From positions 248,001-312,000 of the forward strand of contig NZ_CP045725.1 of the NCBI RefSeq assembly GCF_009646095.1: a stretch of DNA of 64,000 nucleotides, written 5' to 3'. The notes beneath the pieces were generated by a model that was not told the DNA's origin, made no database searches, and saw only the letters and a list, made by a program, of their open reading frames with translations. The translations under genes were made by a program, and so were the position numbers. This stretch comes from Raineyella fluvialis. Lineage in GTDB: Bacteria > Actinomycetota > Actinomycetes > Propionibacteriales > Propionibacteriaceae. Position 1 is the stretch's first letter, and each line of letters begins with the position of its first letter. Positions 57,492-64,000 of this stretch are shown here, in pieces.

Positions 57492-59576
57492 ATGTCTGCC
57501 AGCGTTCGACGCGACGCCCCCGTGGGGGCAGAAGTCCCGCCGTCGCGCGAGGCTGCCCCTGACTTGGTCACGGGCCAGGTCGTCGCGGGCCCGGCCCCGG
57601 ACGGCGCGGAGCCTCTCCGCGAGGCCATCCCCACCTCCACCGCTGAGCTGGTGCCGACGGGGCTGACGCCCCCCGATCTTGCCGCGGCGCTGGTCGAGGC
57701 GGGTGACGGGGCCTTCCACGCACTGCGCCAGCGGCTGCGCCGGGAGGTGCTGACCGGCGATCTGGTCCGCGATCCTGGCCAGGACCTGGCGACCGCCCGG
57801 GAGTGGACGAGCGAGCAGGCCCGACGCTTCGCCGCCAGCGGTCACGCCGCCCTGGGCTATCCGCGTCACTACGGCGGCACGGGCGACGCCACGGACCTGC
57901 CGGTGGGTTTCGCCATGCTCGGGTACGGCGACCTGTCCTTCGACGTCAAGGTCGGGGTGCAGTTCGGGCTGTTCGCCGGGTCGATCCTGGCCCTCGGCGG
58001 CCAGTGGCACCGGGAGACGTACCTGCGTGACGCGCTCACGATGGAGCTCCCCGGGGCGTTCGCCATGACCGAGGCGGGACATGGCAGTGACGTCCAGCAC
58101 CTCGAGACGACCATCACCTATCTGCCGGACAGCGACGAGTTCGAGGTGGATTCTCCGACGCCGTCGGCGACCAAGGTCTACATCGGCAACGCCGCCTGCG
58201 ACGCCCGGATGGCCATCGTCTTCGGTCAGCTGCGGACGGGCGGCACGGATCATGGCGTGCACGCGATCCTCGTGCCGATCCGCGACGAGGCTGGCGAACC
58301 GTTGCCCGGCGTGACCATCGGCGACCACGGCTACAAGGGCGGTCTGCCGGGCGTGGACAACGGCACCCTCAGCTTCCATCGGGTCCGCGTACGGCGTCGG
58401 CTGCTGCTCGACCGGTTCGGCGGCGTCGACACGTACGGCACCTACCATTCACCGATCGCCAGCCCGCAGGCGCGCTTCTTCACCATGGTCGGGACCCTGG
58501 TCCGCGGCCGGATCAAGGTCGGCGGCTCGGCCGCGGCGGCGGGACGTCGGACAATCGCTCTGGCCACGCGGTACGCGTTGCGGCGGACCCAGTTCCCGCG
58601 CCCCGACGGGAAGGGCGACGTGCTGCTGCTCGACTACCTGACCCACCAGCGGCGGCTGCTGCCGCGCATCGCCGAGGCGTACGCGTACAGCTTCGCCCAG
58701 AACGAACTGCTGCTGCAACTGAGGCGGTGGGACGCCCTCGAGTCACCGGACGATCGGGTCGAACGCGAGCTGGAGACCAGAGCGGCCGCCCTCAAGGTGG
58801 CGCAGACGCGGTGGGCCGTGGACACCGCCCAGGTGATGCGTGAGGCGTGTGGCGGTGCCGGCTACATGGCCGAGAACCTGATCACGCAGATCCGGGAGGA
58901 CCTCGACGTGTTCGCGACGTTCGAGGGGGACAACACGGTGCTCGAGCAGCTCGTCGCCAAGGAGCTCCTGGTCCATTACCGCACGGTCTGGGGCGATCTG
59001 GACCTGCTGGGGATGGCCCGCGCGACGGCACGTAGCTTCGGGGAAGCCGTCCTGGAACGGACCGCGGCCCAGCCACTGATCTCGCGCATGGTGGCCCGCG
59101 CCCAGATGCGCGGCGATGACGGCCTGCCGCTGGAGCGCGGCTGGCAGGTGCTGATGTTCGAGGACCGGGAGCGCCACATCCTGGAGTCGCTGGCCCACCG
59201 CGCGCGGGAGGCGGCGCGGGCCAGGCCCGACGAGGCCTTCACTGCGCTCAACTCCCTGGCCCCCCACATGCGGGCTGCGGCCAGGGCACACACCGAGCGG
59301 CTGGTGCTGGAGGCGTTCATCGCCGGCATCGATGCCACCCAGGACGGCCGAGCCGCGCTGCTGCTCGATCGCCTCTGCGACCTCTACGTGATGTCGACGA
59401 TCGAGGCGGATCGCGCGTGGTTCCTCGAGCACAACCGCCTGACGCCGACCCGGAGCAAGGAGATCTCGGCCGAGGTCGACGCCCTGTGCGCGGAACTGCG
59501 GCCGTACGCCGCCGATCTGGTCGACGGCTTCGGCATCCCGGAGGCCTTGTTGGACGCGCCGATGCTGCGGGAGTGA
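57492..59576 (+). CDS. Acyl-CoA oxidase/dehydrogenase family flavoenzyme
   Basis: A 694-residue flavoprotein. After 65 low-complexity residues come YGGTGDATDLPVGFAM, LPGAFAMTEAGHGSDVQHLE (FAD-binding), KVYIGNAACDARMAIVFGQL, YKGGLPGVDNGTLSFHRVRV, CGGAGYMAENLITQIREDLD and FATFEGDNTVLEQLVAKELL, which holds the catalytic Glu region near residue 477. The length and the GNAA..AR and FEGDNTVL blocks resemble peroxisome-type acyl-CoA oxidases more than 390-residue dehydrogenases. Whether electrons go to O2 or to ETF cannot be read from sequence. The ATG at 57492 has GGGAG upstream. It is divergent from the FadA2-FabG4 pair, the arrangement of fadE5 in mycobacteria. Confidence 0.88.
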   Translation: MSASVRRDAPVGAEVPPSREAAPDLVTGQVVAGPAPDGAEPLREAIPTSTAELVPTGLTPPDLAAALVEAGDGAFHALRQRLRREVLTGDLVRDPGQDLATAREWTSEQARRFAASGHAALGYPRHYGGTGDATDLPVGFAMLGYGDLSFDVKVGVQFGLFAGSILALGGQWHRETYLRDALTMELPGAFAMTEAGHGSDVQHLETTITYLPDSDEFEVDSPTPSATKVYIGNAACDARMAIVFGQLRTGGTDHGVHAILVPIRDEAGEPLPGVTIGDHGYKGGLPGVDNGTLSFHRVRVRRRLLLDRFGGVDTYGTYHSPIASPQARFFTMVGTLVRGRIKVGGSAAAAGRRTIALATRYALRRTQFPRPDGKGDVLLLDYLTHQRRLLPRIAEAYAYSFAQNELLLQLRRWDALESPDDRVERELETRAAALKVAQTRWAVDTAQVMREACGGAGYMAENLITQIREDLDVFATFEGDNTVLEQLVAKELLVHYRTVWGDLDLLGMARATARSFGEAVLERTAAQPLISRMVARAQMRGDDGLPLERGWQVLMFEDRERHILESLAHRAREAARARPDEAFTALNSLAPHMRAAARAHTERLVLEAFIAGIDATQDGRAALLLDRLCDLYVMSTIEADRAWFLEHNRLTPTRSKEISAEVDALCAELRPYAADLVDGFGIPEALLDAPMLRE

Positions 59577-60125
59577 GCGGGCCGACGGTGTGGAGCTGGG
59601 CTGACGGCTCGAGCCGGGCTGACGGTTCGAGCCGGCCGATGATTCTGAACCCGGCCGATGATTCTGAACCAGGCCGACCGCTCTCACCCCGGCCGACCTA
59701 CGAAGATCGGCCGTCTTCGGAATCATCGCAGTGCCTCAGAATCGTCGCACGACGTGAGGATCGTCGGCCCGCCGGGGCTGCTGAGCCTTCGCCGCGGCCG
59801 GCACCCACCCCGCCGCGGCATATCCCACGAGGCGGTGAACCCGTCCGACCCTTCTCAACCCGACCTACGCGTCTCCCCCAGCCGACGATTCTGAACCTGG
59901 CGGACGATTCTGAACCCTGACGACCTACCAAGATCGGCCCGGCTGAGAATCGTCGCAGTCCCTGAGATTCGTCGCACTGCCTCACAGCGTCGTACGACAT
60001 GAAGTGACGGGGACGTTGCGCAGCGGCTGAGTCGGGCGACGGGGGCCTCCGCGACGAGTTGGTGCTGAACCATCGCCGATTACCGGGTGACATGGGACGC
60101 TGGGACCACCGGCGTCGAAGGACAC
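59577..60125. repeat. Intergenic region with duplicated dyad-rich element
   Basis: A 549-base gap. Tandem 18-base units GGGCTGACGG(C/T)TCGAGCC start at 59598 and 59616. An element of about 120 bases occurs twice, at about 59634-59757 and 59880-60000. Each copy has two GA(T/C)GATTCTGAACC units, then GACCTAC(G/C)AAGATCGGCC, then GAATC(A/G)TCGCAGT and GA(A/T)TCGTCGCAC. GATTCTGA and TCAGAATC are inverted, so each copy can fold. CGAAGA/TCTTCG at 59701-59718 makes a local hairpin. No gene is supported here; ORFs across it are frameless with respect to the repeats. Confidence 0.65.
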
Positions 60126-60617
60126 ATGATGACTCTGAACATTCGGAAGCGGCACGTGGCCACGACGGCCGCTCTCACGGCTGCGACCGCGGTCTCCGGC
60201 AGCATCGGTACCGATCCACAGTCGTCCTGGTACCGATCACTGGATCTGCCTGACTGGCAGCCGCCGGGCTGGGTGTTTCCGATCGTGTGGACAGCGCTGT
60301 ACGGCGATATCGCCGTGACCTCGGCCGCGGTCCTGACCGAGCTCGAGGACGCCTCCCGTGACGAGGACGCCGACGACTTCCGCCGGGCCCTCCTGCTCAA
60401 CCTGGCTCTCAACCAGGGCTGGAGCTGGGCCTTCTTCACGGGCCACCGCCTCGGGGCGTCCGTGGTCATCGCCGCCCTGCTCGCCGCCAGCTCCGTGGAC
60501 CTCGCCCGTCGTGCCGGACAAGCCGGTCGGGGCGCCGGGGTGGCGCTTGTCCCCTACGCCGCGTGGTGCTGCTTCGCGACCGTGCTGACCGAGGCCATCC
60601 GACGGCGGAATCGCTGA
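60126..60617 (+). CDS. TspO/MBR (tryptophan-rich sensory protein) family membrane protein
   Basis: A 163-residue protein with about five hydrophobic segments. WYRSLDLPDWQPPGWVFPIV, then WTALYGDIAV, LLNLALNQGWSWAFF and VPYAAWCCFATVLTEAI follow the TspO pattern of helix ends rich in Trp and Pro. TspO proteins bind porphyrins and lipids and are linked to oxidative or photo-stress responses. The ATG at 60126 has GAAGGA upstream and is followed by a second ATG. It is preceded by the repeat-rich region, with which it may share regulation. Confidence 0.87.
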   Translation: MMTLNIRKRHVATTAALTAATAVSGSIGTDPQSSWYRSLDLPDWQPPGWVFPIVWTALYGDIAVTSAAVLTELEDASRDEDADDFRRALLLNLALNQGWSWAFFTGHRLGASVVIAALLAASSVDLARRAGQAGRGAGVALVPYAAWCCFATVLTEAIRRRNR

Positions 60618-60943
60618 CCATCCGTCCGCGCGCTCGTAGAACCAGCCCCGACGTGCGCCCGCTCGTTCCTCTCCGGGTCATGCGTCCGGCGACGGAGGAC
60701 ATCGGGCGTGTCGCCGCCGCGCCTCTCGGCAGCCGCCGCGCCACATCGGGGTGCAGCCGCCGCACTTGTGGTCAGCAGCGGCTGCCTCATTCAGCCGCGG
60801 CGTGCCGACGCGCGGCATCTAGCTGGGAGCGCGGCGGCTCCACGAAACTGCGGCGGCTCCACGAAACCGCGGAGATCCGAAGGGCCACGGGTCGCCGGGC
60901 CCCGACACCGACCCCCGAGCCCCGACCCCGTACCCCGACGCGC
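60618..60943. repeat. Intergenic region with a 19-base tandem repeat
   Basis: A 326-base gap between convergent tspO and the RpiB-like gene. GCGGCGGCTCCACGAAAC occurs twice with a 19-base period (60831-60867). Several further GCCGCCGC-type tracts give local inverted repeats, for example around 60735-60790. I see no gene. Confidence 0.55.
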
Positions 60944-61414
60944 TCAGTCCCCCAACGGCCTGACGTGCCGCTCCGCGATCTCCGCCACCTTGCCGACGCG
61001 CCGGGCGTACTTCTCCTCCGTCGTACCTAGGTAATCCGTGGTCATCCAGGCCCTGACCACGTCGAGCGCCAACGCCGACCCGATGATCTTGCCGCCGATG
61101 CAGAGGACGTTGGTGTCGGAGTGTGATCGGGCGAGCCCCGCGCAGAACGGGTCCTGGGCCACCGCGGCGAAGACGCCGGGCAACTTGTTCGCGATCATCG
61201 CACTGCCGTAGCCGACCCCATCGACGAAGATGCCGCGGTCGGCCTCTCCCCGAGCCACCGCCAGGGCCGCCGGGTAGACGAAATCGGGCAGGTCGCAGGC
61301 CTGCGTGTCGTGGGTGCCGAAGTCCTCGACCTCGTGGCCCTGGTCGCGCAGCCACTCGGCGATCTCGAGCTTCAGGGCGTAGCCGGCGTGGTCGTTCGCC
61401 ATCGCGATCCTCAT
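60944..61414 (-). CDS. RpiB/LacA/LacB-family sugar-phosphate isomerase
   Basis: A 156-residue protein with the RpiB fold. MRIAMANDHAGYALKLEIAE at the N-terminus gives the DHAG substrate motif. The His/Arg pair in LARSHSDTNVLCIGGKIIG and the C-terminal RRVGKVAEIAERH are typical. The usual active-site loop (C-G-T-G-x-G...AANK in E. coli, or GSGNGE..AANK in mycobacteria) reads VDGVGYGSAMIANK. Asp stands at the Cys position and no Glu is at the mycobacterial catalytic position. It may isomerise a sugar phosphate other than ribose-5-phosphate. It is divergent from the HAD phosphatase gene. Confidence 0.82.
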   Translation of the reverse strand: MRIAMANDHAGYALKLEIAEWLRDQGHEVEDFGTHDTQACDLPDFVYPAALAVARGEADRGIFVDGVGYGSAMIANKLPGVFAAVAQDPFCAGLARSHSDTNVLCIGGKIIGSALALDVVRAWMTTDYLGTTEEKYARRVGKVAEIAERHVRPLGD

Positions 61415-61511
61415 GGCGTCACGCTACGCCGCCATACTCGCGTCGACCTGAGCTTCGACCGAGCGTCGACCGAGCTCTGGGCGCGGGGGCCCACCTCTGC
61501 GACCATGAATC

Positions 61512-62309
61512 ATGGCGGACGGCATGGCAGACGGCCTTCTTCTCGACATCGACGGGGTCCTCGTCATTTCCTGGCAGGCGATCGACGGCGCCCTGCAGGC
61601 GTTCGAGACGCTCCGACGCGCCGATGTCCCGATGCGCCTGGTCACCAATACCACCTCCCGCACGCGGGAAGGGATCACCGAGGCCCTCCGTTCGGCGGGT
61701 TTCCCTGTGCAGCAGGACGAGGTGATCACGGTGGCGTCCGCTGCGGCCGCCTACGTCACCCGGAGCCATCCGGGCGCCCGCTGCCTGCTGCTGAACAGTG
61801 GTGACCTGACGGCCGACCTGGCCGGTCTCACGCTCGTACCGTCCGACACCGACCCCGCTGACGTGGACATGGTACTGCTGGGCGGGGCAGGCCCCGAGTT
61901 CACCTACGACGCTCTCAACCACGCCCTGGCTTGCCTGTTGGCGGGGGCCGAACTGGTCGCCCTGCACCGCAACCTGGTCTGGCGGACGTCGGCGGGGCTG
62001 TCGCTGGACACGGGAGCATTCGTCGCGGGCCTGGAGCAAGCAGCCGACATCGAGGCGGTCGTCATCGGCAAGCCGGCCCCGGCGATGTTCGCGGCAGGCG
62101 TGTCCGCCCTCGGGCTGAGCGCCGAGCGGGTGGCGATGGTCGGGGACGACCTCACCTCCGACGTCCGCGGCGGCATGGCGTCGGGACTCATCGGCGTCCA
62201 GGTCCGGACCGGCAAGTTCCGGGAGGACCAACTGCACGACGCGGGCCCGGCCCCTGATGTCGTGCTGGACTCGTTCGCCGACCTCCCGGGCTGGCTCGGC
62301 CTCGCCTGA
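61512..62309 (+). CDS. HAD-superfamily (IIA) hydrolase
   Basis: A 265-residue phosphatase-like protein. HAD motif I is LLLDIDGVLV, motif II is RLVTNTTSRTREG, the Lys is in VVIGKPAPAMFAAG, and motif IV is VAMVGDDLTSDVRGG. The C2-type cap lies between motifs II and III. The overall pattern is that of NagD/LHPP-like enzymes; the substrate is unknown. It is divergent from the RpiB-like gene (97 bases). It converges with the PHP gene with only nine bases between stops and no hairpin, so antisense overlap of transcripts is likely. Confidence 0.88.
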   Translation: MADGMADGLLLDIDGVLVISWQAIDGALQAFETLRRADVPMRLVTNTTSRTREGITEALRSAGFPVQQDEVITVASAAAAYVTRSHPGARCLLLNSGDLTADLAGLTLVPSDTDPADVDMVLLGGAGPEFTYDALNHALACLLAGAELVALHRNLVWRTSAGLSLDTGAFVAGLEQAADIEAVVIGKPAPAMFAAGVSALGLSAERVAMVGDDLTSDVRGGMASGLIGVQVRTGKFREDQLHDAGPAPDVVLDSFADLPGWLGLA

Positions 62310-62318
62310 CCGCGCCAT

Positions 62319-63365
62319 TCAGCCGGAGCGGCCGGATCGGCGTCCGGTCCAAGCGAGCAGGTCCTCGACCGGCCAGGTGTTCACGATGCGGTCCAGCGGC
62401 ACACCGGCCTCCTCGGCGCGGGCGCACCCGTACGGTTGCCAGTCCAGCTGGCCCGGGGCATGTGCATCGGTGTCGATCGAGAACAGACAGCCGATCTCGA
62501 CGGCTTCGCGCAGCAGTCGCATCGGCGGGTCGAGGCGTTCGGGCCGGGAGTTGATCTCCACCGCCACGCCGAAGTGCGCACACGCCTCGAACACCAGCCC
62601 CGCGTCGAAGGTCGACTCCGGCCGGGTTCCTCGCCCTCCCGCGACGAGCCGGCCGGTGACGTGACCCAGGATGTTGACGTGCCGGTCGGCGAGCGCAGTG
62701 ATCATCCGCCGCGTCATGTCCGCGCGGGGCATCCGCAGTTTCGAGTGGACGCTCGCGACGACGACGTCGAGCCGATCGAGGAGCGCGGACTCCTGGTCCA
62801 ATGCGCCGTTCTCGAGGATGTCGACCTCGATCCCGGCCAGGACGCGGATCCCGGGATCGGATGCGTTGATCTCGGCCAGCACGCCCAGTTGCGTACGCAG
62901 CCGCTCGGCCGACAACCCGTTCGCCACCTTGAGCCGCGGCGAGTGATCGGTCAGCGCCAGGTAGCGGTGCCCCAGACCGGCGGCGGTGGCCACCATCTCC
63001 GGGATCGGGGAACCACCGTCCGACCAATCCGAGTGCAGGTGCAGATCCCCCTGGAGCGCGGCGCGGATAGTCTCTCCCCCGGTGACGACCGGCCCGGCGA
63101 CCTCGCCTTCGAGATGGACGAGGTACTCCGGCGTACGTCCCTCGAGGACGTCGGCGACGACAGCAGCCGTACGTTGCCCGATGCCGGGCAGTTCCGTCAG
63201 GGTGCCGGCGGACAGGTGGCGACGCAGTTCCTCAACACCGACCTGCTCGGCGGTGTCCGCGGCATGGCGGAACGCGCGCACCCGGAAGGTGTCCGCGGAG
63301 GCGCGCTCCAGCAGGTAGGCGATCCGGCGCAGGGTGATGACAGGATCGAGGTCAGCGGTGGCCAC
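62319..63365 (-). CDS. PHP-domain protein with N-terminal helix-hairpin-helix (PolX C-terminal-like)
   Basis: About 348 residues. The N-terminal 90 residues resemble the HhH segment of PolX (RIAYLLERASADTFRVRAF and LTELPGIGQRTAAVV). The PHP domain follows, with metal ligands in DLHLHSDWSDGG, LTDHSPRL, AGIEVDIL, ASVHSKL, ILGHVTGR and SIDTDAHAPG. There is no polymerase palm. It is probably a metal-dependent phosphoesterase or 3'-5' exonuclease acting in DNA repair; the substrate is unproven. The GTG at 63365 starts just before homology. The frame is open far upstream, but that part overlaps the divergent membrane gene and lacks domain sequence. Confidence 0.87.
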   Translation of the reverse strand: MATADLDPVITLRRIAYLLERASADTFRVRAFRHAADTAEQVGVEELRRHLSAGTLTELPGIGQRTAAVVADVLEGRTPEYLVHLEGEVAGPVVTGGETIRAALQGDLHLHSDWSDGGSPIPEMVATAAGLGHRYLALTDHSPRLKVANGLSAERLRTQLGVLAEINASDPGIRVLAGIEVDILENGALDQESALLDRLDVVVASVHSKLRMPRADMTRRMITALADRHVNILGHVTGRLVAGGRGTRPESTFDAGLVFEACAHFGVAVEINSRPERLDPPMRLLREAVEIGCLFSIDTDAHAPGQLDWQPYGCARAEEAGVPLDRIVNTWPVEDLLAWTGRRSGRSG

Positions 63366-63515
63366 GGCCCCAGTCTTCCACCGTGGGAACCGGGGCCCTA
63401 GTTCCCGGGCTCCACGAGCGGCCCGGCCGGGCGCCCTCACCAGAACGGCGTGGGGGTCCCAGGCAGGTCTCGCCAGGGTCGCCCCACGGCGCGACAATGG
63501 GGGCAGGAGGTCATC

Positions 63516-64000
63516 ATGTCCGCCGCCATCACATCCCGGCCGCGTACCCACGGTCACCACCGACGGGGCCTCACCTTGCTCGGCACGATCCTCGCCGCGA
63601 TGCCTCTGGCCAGCGGGCTCGCCGCGGGCGTGGCAGCCCTGTTCACGCCGCGGTTCGGAGGGATGGACGGCATCCTGACGACCCTGTGGTACGTCCCGAT
63701 GGTCATGTCCCCGCTGGCCCTGATCGGCGCTGCCGTGCTGATCGTGGCGGTCCACGCCGAGCGCCGGCCACGGAACCTGGTCATCGTCGCCACCACGTTC
63801 ACGGTGGTGGGTCTGGTGCTGCTGGTGACCCTCGCCACCTACACCGGTATCACCCTCACGTCCGAACCCCTCACCGCCAAGCCGCCACTGCCGTTCATCG
63901 TGGGACTGAGCATCCTGACGCTGATGTACCTGGTCGGTTCGGTGTCCTTGGTCGCTCTGGGCGCCCGCCACCTGCACGGCGAACCCCCGCGGCCCGTTCG
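63516..64000 (+). CDS. Membrane protein of unknown function, 3' truncated by window edge
   Basis: ATG at 63516 follows GGCAGGAGG and reads to the window end without a stop (161 codons). After a basic start (SRPRTHGHHRRG) there are four hydrophobic segments: LLGTILAAMPLASGLAAGVAAL, MVMSPLALIGAAVLIVAV, LVIVATTFTVVGLVLLVTLA and FIVGLSILTLMYLVGSVSLVAL. No family is recognised. It is divergent from the PHP gene with 150 bases between. Confidence 0.7.
   Translation, partial: MSAAITSRPRTHGHHRRGLTLLGTILAAMPLASGLAAGVAALFTPRFGGMDGILTTLWYVPMVMSPLALIGAAVLIVAVHAERRPRNLVIVATTFTVVGLVLLVTLATYTGITLTSEPLTAKPPLPFIVGLSILTLMYLVGSVSLVALGARHLHGEPPRPV

Noticed and set aside
59577-60086. Coding genes in the repeat-rich gap after the acyl-CoA oxidase
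   Set aside because: ORFs there follow the repeats, show no ribosome site or domain, and lie in sequence with dyad symmetry.
63366-63977. N-terminal extension of the PHP-domain protein
   Set aside because: Low-complexity Gln/His/Gly-rich translation antisense to the membrane protein gene that has its own ribosome site.

Overview
The window is about 69-70% GC and reads as one stretch of the core chromosome of an actinobacterium, most likely from the order Propionibacteriales or a close relative. This rests on gene content and order, not on a database search. The succinyl-CoA synthetase / PerM-like / purN / purH / folD / DUF3017 / mdh order, the pcrA - M23 peptidase - sucCD and chorismate mutase neighbourhood, paired guaB and guaB3, groES-groEL with CIRCE operators, an rRNA operon without spacer tRNA, and methylmalonyl-CoA mutase all fit. 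I see no insertion sequence, prophage, CRISPR array or tRNA gene.

Layout. 1-5.9 kb: start of an M20 amidohydrolase, the large subunit of methylmalonyl-CoA mutase, an aminoglycoside-phosphotransferase-fold kinase, a CNNM/CBS membrane protein and a FolP2-type dihydropteroate synthase paralogue. 6-11.6 kb: a frame-broken secreted phosphoesterase, purU, mdh, DUF3017, folD. 11.7-20.1 kb: purH, purN, a PerM-like membrane protein, a divergent frame-broken secreted/membrane protein, sucD and sucC. 20.3-26.7 kb: the B12-binding mutase subunit, an M23 peptidase, PcrA helicase, a phospholipase-D-family enzyme, a GlsB-type membrane protein. 26.8-30.6 kb: a LiaFSR-like envelope-stress locus. 30.7-33.3 kb: guaA and cysK. 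33.4-37.8 kb: a four-gene LpqY-SugABC-like sugar importer. 38.0-44.4 kb: chorismate mutase and a complete 16S-23S-5S operon on the minus strand with three tandem promoters. 44.7-51.3 kb: guaB3, guaB, Nudix, an alpha/beta hydrolase-fold protein, groEL, groES. 51.3-54.6 kb: a methyltransferase, a TM2 protein, a DUF429 protein and a RelA/SpoT-type alarmone synthetase in one open frame. 54.6-59.6 kb: fabG4-, fadA2- and acyl-CoA-oxidase-like genes. 59.6-64 kb: a duplicated dyad-rich intergenic element, TspO, an RpiB-like isomerase, a HAD phosphatase, a PHP-domain protein and the start of a membrane protein.

How it fits together. Odd-chain and propionyl carbon would enter as methylmalonyl-CoA, become succinyl-CoA through the split mutase, and be drawn through SucCD and Mdh. 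PurU, PurN, PurH, FolD, GuaA and GuaB link folate one-carbon units to purine and GTP synthesis. The FabG4/FadA2/acyl-CoA oxidase genes look like a fatty acid oxidation or remodelling set. CRP/GlxR-like palindromes sit upstream of the sugar importer and of the M23 peptidase.

Quality warning. Seven genes, including guaB and guaB3, can be read only if a single G or C is restored at a total of eight places. All eight are losses of one base beside runs of 3-5 G or C. This looks like sequencing or assembly error rather than eight real mutations, so the entries marked pseudogene are probably intact in the organism. I found no convincing previously undescribed system. The items most worth checking are the DUF429/alarmone-synthetase open frame, the duplicated element at 59.6-60.0 kb, the paired half-degenerate CIRCE operators, and several enzymes that lack a canonical catalytic residue.
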